Origin: Flavobacterium sp. UBA807
GTDB lineage: Bacteria > Bacteroidota > Bacteroidia > Flavobacteriales > Flavobacteriaceae
Reading direction: 5' to 3'
Assembly: GCA_002296885.1 (NCBI GenBank)
Contig: DBIH01000101.1
Coordinates: 1 to 7,591 of the forward strand
DNA: 7,591 nucleotides
A program made the position numbers and the translations under genes. This document shows, one piece after another, positions 1-5,303 of the stretch (position 1 is its first letter; each line of letters begins with the position of its first letter). The notes below the pieces were generated by a model, which saw only the letters and a list, made by a program, of their open reading frames with translations, had not been told where the DNA came from and ran no database searches.

Positions 1-3000
1 GATTATCAAATAGATGTTTCAACATCTAATACATTTGCAACAACATTACCAGCCTATACAAATGCTTCTACAGCAGGTGCTACAAGTTTGGTGGTTTCTG
101 GATTGAATCCCTTGACAACCTACTATTTTAGAGTTAGGGCAATTGGAATAAGTTGTGGAACTGATAGTGGTACAGGAAGTGCGTCAACACTATGCGGGGC
201 TTATTCAATTCCGTATTCTCAAAATTTCGATACAACTCCTGTAGCAACTTTGCCAAATTGTTTTACTGTATCTAATGACAATCTCGATGCTATTACATGG
301 CAGGTTCAAAATACTTTAGCAGCATCATCGCCAAATGCATATCATCTGACAACCAGTTCGGGAGTTAATAGTGATGATTGGTTTTTTACTCCGGGATTAA
401 ATTTAACAGGAGGAGTAACTTATCGACTAAAATTCAAATACAATACTGCTAATACAGGGTCTTCTTCTGAGAATCTTAGGGTAAGACTGGGGTCCAGTGC
501 AACTGTCGCCAATATGAATTCAACCTTATTGAATTTATCTAACTTTGTTAACTCGGCTTATCAGACTGCCATAGTAGATTTTACCCCGGTTATAAATGAT
601 ATTTATTATTTAGGTTTCCAGGGATTCAGTTTTGCAAATCAAAGTAAAATATTGATAGACGATATTAGTGTCATAGTATCTCCAACCTGCTTTGAACCCA
701 CTAACCTTGATATAACTACTGTTGGAGTTACCACTGCTACTCTGACTTGGAACGCGAGTGTGCCTGCTCCATCGAATGGATATAATTACTATGTAAGTAC
801 ATCAAGCACGACTCCGAGTAATTCAGTTACACCTACCGGATCAGTCGGTGCAGGAGTAACAACAGCAAATATAACCGGATTATTATCCGCTACGTTATAT
901 TATGTTTGGGTTAGAGGTAATTGTGGAGGTACTGATAGAAGTGAATGGAGTCTTTTACAAAGCTTCACTACCGATTGCGATGTCCCGGCATACTTAACAG
1001 TGACCAATGGTACTTTATGTGGTGGTGGGTCGACAACATTGACAGCTACGGGTTCATCAGGTTCGACTATTGAATGGTTTTCTGATTCCTCTGCAGCTAC
1101 AGCCCCTTTAGCTACTGGGACAAGTTTTGTGACACCAACGCTTTATTCCACAACGACCTATTATGCCAGATCTAAAGTTAGTGGTGGTTTACAAGTAGTC
1201 GGACCAATATCACCTATATTGCAGGGTGGTTCATTAGGAGTCCAATCTAATACGGTATTTATAAGTTTTTCTATTTTCACTACTACAGTTTTTCAATCGA
1301 TTGATATATATCCTATGGTTTCCGGCCAGAGTGGAGTGATTTATATACTCAATGCAGCCAATACGGTTGTTGGAACAACTAATTATGTAACAAATGTATC
1401 GGGAGGAAATACACCGCAGACCATTAATTTATCAGTTAGTTTAACTCCGGGAAATTATTTCCTTAATATGGCTACATTGCCTGCCGGAGGTCTGGTTGTC
1501 AATGTTGATAACGGACAACCTCTTTATGCATCTACCGTTTGTAATATTACTGGTAACGATTATGACAATACATTTTATTTATATGCCTACAACTGGAAAC
1601 TGTCTAATATTTGTAAATCACTTATTACGCCAGTTACCGCTAATATAACACCTCCGCCTCCGATTTCATTTAGTGCTTCTTCAGCAACAATTTGTTATGG
1701 AGATAGAACTCCGTTGATAACGGTTTCGGGTTATGGAGCTTATAATAATTTCACCTGGTCACCAAGTACGGGAATTTCAGGTTCAATGGCAGCCGGATTT
1801 ACATTTAATCCAACCGCAACTACTACTTATTCATTGACAGCCCAGCAAACTTCGGGTGGTTTGTGTGCATCGTTAATTACTTTTACAGTGACCGTAAAAG
1901 GTCAGCCTCCGGCCATAAGTTTATCCCCGGCTACTGCTACTATTTGTCAGGGAGTTACTCAGCCTTTAGTTGCAAGTTTGGCTTCTCCAACACCAGTTAT
2001 AATTTTGAGTGAAGACTTTAATGCGGCTACAAATAATTGGACTACCATAAATAATTCTGCAGGAGGAACGCCTGCTTTAGCAGCATGGACATTGACCAGT
2101 AGCCCTTATTTTGCAAGTAGTGTTAACTGGAATAGAACTTTTTCAAGTAATGACAATTCACAGTTTTATTTTACAGATTCTGATGCCCAAGGACCACCGA
2201 GTTCTAATGTTACCAAGACTTATTTGGTTTCGCCTACAATTAATTTAGCAGGTTATACCAGTGCAACGTTAAGTTTTTGGCAATATTTAAGATATATTGG
2301 AGGAAACAGAGCCAGAGTTGAAGCCTCAATTGATGGAGGAACCACATGGATTGCTCCACCGGCACTTACTCAAACAGCATCTCAAGGAGCATCTAATAGT
2401 TTTGTTAACACTACCGTGAATTTGAGCAGTTTAATCGGTAATTCAAACGTAAAGATTCGTTTTTACTATGATGCTACCTATGATTATGGTTGGGCAATCG
2501 ACAATGTAACTATAAGTGGAAATCTTGCTTTAGAAGTAGTGTGGTCACCGGCAACTGATCTTTACTTTGACCCAGCAGCCACAACTCCCTATATTGCTGG
2601 AACACCTACAGGGACTGTTTATGCAAAACCTAATTCAACAATCACATATACAGGAACTGCATTAGGGTCAAATGGATGCTACACGAGTAACACCTCTGTA
2701 ATAACTGTAATACCAAACGTTGTAACCGGGACACTGAGCGGCAACCAGACTATATGTGGAAACACGCCGCCAAGTAATTTAGTTTTATCAGGATATACAG
2801 GTACAATCGTTAGATGGGAATATGCGAATGATGCAGCATTTACATCAGGACTTACAACAATTGCTAATACTACTGCAACACTATCATCTGCATTGATTGG
2901 GACTTTTACAGGAAGCAGATACTATAGAGTGGTTCTTCAGAGTGGTTCATGCCCGGCTGTTTATTCTGGCTCAGTTGTGGTTAATTTTGCATCGACCACA

Positions 3001-4644
3001 TGGAACGGAAGCAGCTGGAGTAATGGTGTGCCAAACTCTTCTTTAAAAGCAATCTTCAATGGTAACTATACATCTACAGGTGATCTACAGGCATGTGGGG
3101 TTGAAGTTCTTTCGGGAACTGTATTTATCAGTACAGGCCATACGTTAACTGTTCAGAATGATGTTAAAGTAACTTCAGGGACACTTACTTTTGATAATAA
3201 TGCAAGTTTAGTTCAGGTTAATACTTTGGATGCTAACGGCAATACAATTGCAAATACTGGAAACATTACTTATATCAGAGCCACGACACCGATGTTTAAA
3301 TATGATTATACTTATTGGTCAACACCGGTCAGTCCTCAAAACCTGTTTAATCTTTCACCATTATCCCCCGCCAATTTATTCCTTCAGTTTAATTCGGCTA
3401 CCAACTCATGGCAATATATTACCAGTCCGAGTACCACTACAATGGTACCCGCTAAAGGATATATATTCAGGGCTCCAACAACTTTTCCAACTGGAGGACC
3501 AGCAACTCCTCAGGTTTTTATTGCAAACTTTGTTGGTGTGCCAAATACCGGTACGATTACTATTCCTGTAACAGGAGGAGCAAGTCAGTTTAATTTATTA
3601 GGTAATCCTTATCCGAGTGCGCTTTCGGCGGATGCTTTCCTATTAGATTCAGGAAACTCATCTACATTGAGTGGTACTATTTATTTATGGACACATAATA
3701 CGCCTTTAAATGCTGCTTATCAATATTCGGGAAGTGATTATGCGATTTACAATTATTTAGGTGGAGTAGGAACAGGTACAGCAGCGACCAACATTGGTTT
3801 AAATGTTTCGGTACCAACGGGTAAAATTGCATCGGGTCAGGGATTTTTTATTAAAGGATTGACAAGTGGAACTGCCACCTTTAAAAACAGCATGCGTATA
3901 GCAGGAAACAATGATCATTTCTTTAAAATGACAACTCCAGCCGCCAGTATGTCGTCTTTTTCAGATATTGAAAAACATCGATATTGGTTAAATATTACCA
4001 ATACACAAGGAGCGCTTAAACAGGCATTGATTGGATATGCAGAAACTGCTACTCTCGGCTTAGATCGTTTGTTTGACGGTGAAATGGTTGATGTAGGTAA
4101 TGTAATATCTTTATATACTATGGTAGACAATACTAAGTTAAGTATACAGGGAAGACCATTACCATTTGATGTTTCGGATATTATTCCGCTTGGGTATAAA
4201 TCAACCATAAACAGTACTTATGCAATTACCTTAGCAGATTTTGACGGATTGTTTGTGGGGCAAGACATTTATTTGGAAGACAAAGATCTTAACGTTGTTC
4301 AGAATCTTAAAGCAGGACCTTATACCTTTACGACCGGTATAGGTACATTTGAAAATAGGTTTGTATTGAAATACACCGATTCTACTTTAGGAAATCATCA
4401 TCCAGATTTTAATGAAAATGCTGTTCTTATATATAAGAGTACACAAAACAACTTTGTAATCAATACGGGTGCATACATTATGGATAATGTTAAGGTATTT
4501 GATATAAGAGGCCGCTTATTGTTGGAGAAAAGAGATGTCAATTCTGGGCAAACAACATTTGATGCCGGTTCAACAAATGAAGTATTATTAGTTCAAATTA
4601 CCACTACTGACGGCATTATAGTGACCAAAAAAGTGGTTAGATAA
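1..4644 (+). CDS. Giant secreted Fn3/Ig/jelly-roll surface protein with T9SS C-terminal signal (5'-partial)
   Basis: The frame is open from base 1 to the TAA at 4642-4644, giving at least 1547 residues. The true start lies upstream of the window; the TTG at 88 is only an internal codon of an Fn3 domain that is already under way. Domains by residue of this fragment: Fn3 tail 1-64, jelly-roll 66-229, Fn3 230-326, Ig-like with a nested domain about 327-554, PKD-like 555-638, PKD-like with a nested jelly-roll 639-909, Ig-like 910-998, Flavobacterium-type pre-C-terminal region 999-1459, T9SS sorting domain about 1475-1547. Composition is rich in Thr, Ser, Asn and Gly, as in extracellular adhesins. 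No catalytic motif is seen, so adhesion or a matrix role is inferred from architecture, not shown. Export would be Sec followed by T9SS, with CTD removal and surface attachment or release. A paralogous gene follows 551 bases downstream on the same strand. Confidence 0.93.
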   Translation, partial: DYQIDVSTSNTFATTLPAYTNASTAGATSLVVSGLNPLTTYYFRVRAIGISCGTDSGTGSASTLCGAYSIPYSQNFDTTPVATLPNCFTVSNDNLDAITWQVQNTLAASSPNAYHLTTSSGVNSDDWFFTPGLNLTGGVTYRLKFKYNTANTGSSSENLRVRLGSSATVANMNSTLLNLSNFVNSAYQTAIVDFTPVINDIYYLGFQGFSFANQSKILIDDISVIVSPTCFEPTNLDITTVGVTTATLTWNASVPAPSNGYNYYVSTSSTTPSNSVTPTGSVGAGVTTANITGLLSATLYYVWVRGNCGGTDRSEWSLLQSFTTDCDVPAYLTVTNGTLCGGGSTTLTATGSSGSTIEWFSDSSAATAPLATGTSFVTPTLYSTTTYYARSKVSGGLQVVGPISPILQGGSLGVQSNTVFISFSIFTTTVFQSIDIYPMVSGQSGVIYILNAANTVVGTTNYVTNVSGGNTPQTINLSVSLTPGNYFLNMATLPAGGLVVNVDNGQPLYASTVCNITGNDYDNTFYLYAYNWKLSNICKSLITPVTANITPPPPISFSASSATICYGDRTPLITVSGYGAYNNFTWSPSTGISGSMAAGFTFNPTATTTYSLTAQQTSGGLCASLITFTVTVKGQPPAISLSPATATICQGVTQPLVASLASPTPVIILSEDFNAATNNWTTINNSAGGTPALAAWTLTSSPYFASSVNWNRTFSSNDNSQFYFTDSDAQGPPSSNVTKTYLVSPTINLAGYTSATLSFWQYLRYIGGNRARVEASIDGGTTWIAPPALTQTASQGASNSFVNTTVNLSSLIGNSNVKIRFYYDATYDYGWAIDNVTISGNLALEVVWSPATDLYFDPAATTPYIAGTPTGTVYAKPNSTITYTGTALGSNGCYTSNTSVITVIPNVVTGTLSGNQTICGNTPPSNLVLSGYTGTIVRWEYANDAAFTSGLTTIANTTATLSSALIGTFTGSRYYRVVLQSGSCPAVYSGSVVVNFASTTWNGSSWSNGVPNSSLKAIFNGNYTSTGDLQACGVEVLSGTVFISTGHTLTVQNDVKVTSGTLTFDNNASLVQVNTLDANGNTIANTGNITYIRATTPMFKYDYTYWSTPVSPQNLFNLSPLSPANLFLQFNSATNSWQYITSPSTTTMVPAKGYIFRAPTTFPTGGPATPQVFIANFVGVPNTGTITIPVTGGASQFNLLGNPYPSALSADAFLLDSGNSSTLSGTIYLWTHNTPLNAAYQYSGSDYAIYNYLGGVGTGTAATNIGLNVSVPTGKIASGQGFFIKGLTSGTATFKNSMRIAGNNDHFFKMTTPAASMSSFSDIEKHRYWLNITNTQGALKQALIGYAETATLGLDRLFDGEMVDVGNVISLYTMVDNTKLSIQGRPLPFDVSDIIPLGYKSTINSTYAITLADFDGLFVGQDIYLEDKDLNVVQNLKAGPYTFTTGIGTFENRFVLKYTDSTLGNHHPDFNENAVLIYKSTQNNFVINTGAYIMDNVKVFDIRGRLLLEKRDVNSGQTTFDAGSTNEVLLVQITTTDGIIVTKKVVR
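196..687 (+). other. Jelly-roll domain (choice-of-anchor J / cleaved-adhesin type) in the first protein
   Basis: Residues 66-229 of the fragment run from IPYSQNFD through DDWFFTPGLNLTGG to ILIDDISV. These are the usual landmarks of the MAM-like beta-sandwich common in Bacteroidota adhesins: an aromatic/FD opening, a central W-x-TP-x-L-L strand and a closing (I/L)-DD-(I/V) strand. It sits between two Fn3 domains. The same block order recurs in the downstream gene. Carbohydrate or protein binding is known for some relatives, but nothing here fixes a ligand. Confidence 0.72.
688..978 (+). other. Fibronectin type III domain in the first protein
   Basis: Residues 230-326 begin at CFEPTNL and include TATLTWNAS, NGYNYYVST, ITGLLSATLYYVWVRGNC and a closing LLQSFTT. 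The L-x-P/S-x-T-x-Y-x-(V/I)-x-V-R-x-x-C strand pattern is typical of Bacteroidota Fn3 repeats. It aligns well with the second Fn3 domain of the next gene, which carries an extra module in the loop after the YYLTS strand. Confidence 0.8.
976..1662 (+). other. Ig-like domain interrupted by a roughly 141-residue beta domain
   Basis: The opening half (LCGGGSTTLTATGS, IEWFSDSS, TTTYYARS) matches the Bacteroidota Ig_7-like pattern of cysteine, TLTA strand, WY/F-x-S strand and TYYA strand. The closing strand expected soon afterwards (cysteine-x-S-x-x-TPVTAN) appears only at about 1612-1650. Between them, bases 1189-1611 encode a separate beta-rich segment with motifs FQSIDIYP, GVIYILNAANTVVG, LTPGNYFLN and FYLYAYNWKL. 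This is best read as a domain nested before the last strand of the Ig fold. I recognise this arrangement from other Bacteroidota adhesins but cannot name the inserted family with certainty. Confidence 0.6.
1915..2727 (+). other. PKD-like domain split by an inserted jelly-roll domain
   Basis: The preceding PKD-like repeat (1663-1914) runs ATICYGD, then FTWSPSTGIS, then FNPTATTTYSLTA. The next repeat opens in the same way (ATICQGVTQPLVAS), but its expected WSP strand comes only at about 2539 (VVWSPATDLYFDPAATTPY). The intervening 1999-2538 encodes about 180 residues beginning ILSEDFNAATNNW and ending YGWAIDNVTISG. That is a complete MAM / cleaved-adhesin-like jelly-roll, with SFWQYLRY and DGGTTW strands. 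The host PKD fold therefore carries a second domain in a loop. The reading frame is continuous, so this is architecture and not damage. Confidence 0.68.
2995..3969 (+). other. Flavobacterium-type conserved pre-C-terminal region
   Basis: Residues 999-1323 start at TTWNGSSWSNGVP and continue with FNGNYTSTGDL, ACGVEVLSGTVFISTGHTLT, FKYDYTYWSTPVSPQ, AKGYIFRAP, FNLLGNPYPSAL, IYLWTHNTP, DYAIYN and KIASGQGFFIKG. I recognise this series as one that recurs ahead of T9SS sorting domains in large Flavobacterium surface proteins. The HTLTVQNDVKV part resembles a parallel beta-helix-like strand stack. Function is not established. A second beta-rich spacer (3970-4377) separates it from the sorting domain. 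Confidence 0.65.
4423..4641 (+). other. T9SS C-terminal sorting domain (type C-like)
   Basis: The last 73 residues (1475-1547) form the compact beta-sandwich used as the type IX secretion signal. They include VLIYKSTQNNFVINTG, the hallmark NVKVFDIRGRLL at 4486-4521, and a final VLLVQITT strand with the basic tail TKKVVR. The VFDIRGR motif and the QVL-type final strand fit the variant labelled type C in Flavobacterium annotations better than the classic type A or B tails. In the known pathway this domain directs the protein across the outer membrane and is normally cleaved. The assignment to the T9SS group is firm; the subtype is recalled from family knowledge. Confidence 0.85.
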
Positions 4645-4674
4645 TCAATCAGGTTTTATAAGATATTACTATTC

Positions 4675-4713
4675 ATCCCTGTTTAGCGGTGGGGATAGTT
4701 GTTTAAACTTTTT
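4675..4713 (+). terminator. Possible weak terminator after the first gene
   Basis: Thirty bases after the stop codon, ATCCCTGTT (4675-4683) can pair with GGTGGGGAT (4688-4696) around a TAGC loop. Five pairs are Watson-Crick and four are G-T wobbles. A T-rich stretch follows, ending in TTTTT at 4709-4713, but it starts too far from the stem for a textbook intrinsic terminator. Position fits the end of the first transcript; strength is doubtful. Confidence 0.35.
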
Positions 4714-4715
4714 CC

Positions 4716-4778
4716 GCACGCTCCAACATTCTTCGCGCACGCTCCAACACTCTTCGCGCACGCTCCAACGCTGTTTGC
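4716..4778. repeat. Three tandem copies of a 21-bp GC-richer unit
   Basis: The core GCACGCTCCAAC begins at 4716, 4737 and 4758, an exact 21-bp period. Copies one and two differ at one position (ACATT against ACACT), while copy three has diverged in its last nine bases. At 12 of 21 G+C, the unit stands out from the AT-rich surroundings. Twenty-one bases is close to two helical turns, so a protein-binding array is possible, as is a simple tandem-duplication (VNTR-type) locus. It does not lie in a supported reading frame on either strand. Confidence 0.9.
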
Positions 4779-4971
4779 GAATTATCTAATCCACATTTTT
4801 GTAGGTGTGATTTTACTTAGAGAGCATTGATATTTATTTTAGTAAGTAAATTTTTAACAGAAGTAAGGTTTTGTCAACAAATATTGTAAAGTGTTGATAT
4901 TTTGTTATTTTAGCGTTCAAATTTCTATTAAAAAGCGTTATATTTGGATGCTAATTATAGGTATTTCACAG

Positions 4972-5000
4972 AGAAAAAATAAATATTTTTCTGTATTTTT
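4972..5000 (+). terminator. AT-rich hairpin followed by a T-rich run
   Basis: AGAAAAA (4972-4978) pairs with TTTTTCT (4986-4992) around a 7-base loop, and GTATTTTT follows. The stem is almost all A-T and would be weak. It could be a minor terminator or chance structure in AT-rich DNA. Confidence 0.2.
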
Positions 5001-5011
5001 TACTAAATCCT

Positions 5012-5054
5012 CTACTGTTTAAAGGCTTTTACGGTGCCTTTAGTCGGTAGTTTT
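5012..5054 (+). terminator. Strong imperfect hairpin, terminator-like or leader structure
   Basis: CTACTGTTTAAAGGC (5012-5026) pairs with GCCTTTAGTCGGTAG (5036-5050) around a 9-base loop. There are twelve Watson-Crick pairs, two G-T wobbles and one T-T mismatch, and the inner seven pairs (TAAAGGC with GCCTTTA) are perfect. TTTT follows directly at 5051-5054. The short T-tract and the distance of about 370 bases from the upstream stop make it an uncertain terminator for the first gene. It could instead end a small intergenic transcript or block read-through into the next promoter. The plus strand is favoured because no T-run follows on the minus strand. Confidence 0.5.
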
Positions 5055-5079
5055 AACAGTTTGTCGAAAAGTGTTACTT

Positions 5080-5110
5080 TTTGGTTAAGCAACTGTTAAT
5101 ATTATGTTTT
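5080..5110 (+). promoter_or_regulatory. Candidate Bacteroidota-type promoter for the second gene
   Basis: TTTG at 5080-5083 is followed after exactly 19 bases by TATGTTTT at 5103-5110. This compares with the Bacteroidota primary sigma consensus of TTTG at -33 and TAnnTTTG at -7, with only the last base of the -7 box differing. Transcription would start near 5116-5118, giving a leader of about 80 bases. In an AT-rich region such matches arise by chance, so this is a candidate only. Confidence 0.45.
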
Positions 5111-5135
5111 AATGACGTATTTTTAACGTCTTAAA
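5108..5135. repeat. Inverted repeat at the predicted transcription start
   Basis: TTTAA-T-GACGT (5108-5118) is complementary to ACGTC-TTAAA (5126-5135), giving ten pairs with one bulged T around a 7-base loop. Its left arm overlaps the proposed -7 box and start site. It would therefore act as a DNA dyad (operator-like) if that promoter is real, or as a leader hairpin if transcription starts further upstream. Confidence 0.4.
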
Positions 5136-5195
5136 CCTACACCTGATTGCTTTTTTGCAGTTGGTTATATAAAGAAATAAATCAAAAAATAAAGT

Positions 5196-5303
5196 ATGAA
5201 AAAAACTTTACTTCAAGTCCCGAACCTTTCAAGTTTATTAAAGTATAAAACAATACTTTTTACTTTTCTGTTGTTTCTGGGAATTTCATTGACTGTTAAA
5301 GCC
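5196..5303 (+). other. Sec signal peptide of the second protein
   Basis: Residues 1-36 have a basic start (MKK), a further lysine-containing stretch to about residue 18, and a hydrophobic core (ILFTFLLFLGISL). They end in a VKA cleavage box before Gln37. The extended n-region is longer than usual but common in large Flavobacterium T9SS cargo. No lipobox cysteine is present, so signal peptidase I processing is predicted. Confidence 0.88.

Larger units (their letters stand above)
4645..5195. other. Intergenic region between two paralogous surface-protein genes
   Basis: These 551 bases carry no supported protein gene. The longest plausible plus-strand ATG reading frame I noticed is 24 codons (4948-5022) and has no support. 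The region is strongly AT-rich apart from the tandem repeat at 4716-4778. From left to right it holds a weak terminator-like hairpin, the 21-bp tandem repeat, a pair of diverged motif clusters (4852-4915 and 5051-5090), an AT hairpin (4972-4992), a strong imperfect hairpin (5012-5050), a promoter candidate (5080-5110) and an inverted repeat at the predicted start of transcription (5108-5135). A small RNA cannot be excluded. Confidence 0.75.

Noticed and set aside
88..90. TTG at 88 as the start codon of the first gene
   Set aside because: The same frame is open back to base 1 and encodes the earlier strands of the Fn3 domain (DYQIDVSTSN onward), so the gene enters from outside the window.
1999..2538. 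Insertion sequence or frameshift splitting the PKD-like domain
   Set aside because: The reading frame is continuous, no terminal inverted repeats or target duplication are seen, and the inserted protein is a normal adhesin-type jelly-roll.
3230..3571. 113-codon plus-strand reading frame
   Set aside because: It lies inside the first gene in another frame, has no recognisable domain and reads as out-of-frame low-complexity sequence.
3915..4208. 97-codon minus-strand reading frame
   Set aside because: It is antisense to the conserved pre-C-terminal region of the first gene, with no family resemblance or own signals.
4716..4778. CRISPR array
   Set aside because: The units are directly adjacent with no spacers, and only three copies are present with no cas genes nearby.
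4663..4785. Minus-strand open stretch through the 21-bp repeat, giving a seven-residue repeating peptide (CWSVREE)
   Set aside because: A 21-bp repeat keeps any frame open by arithmetic. The stretch is about 38 codons, begins right after a stop with no ATG and has no supporting signal.
4948..5022. 24-codon ATG reading frame in the gap
   Set aside because: It is very short, lies in AT-rich DNA, has no ribosome-site or family evidence and runs into the hairpin at 5012-5050.
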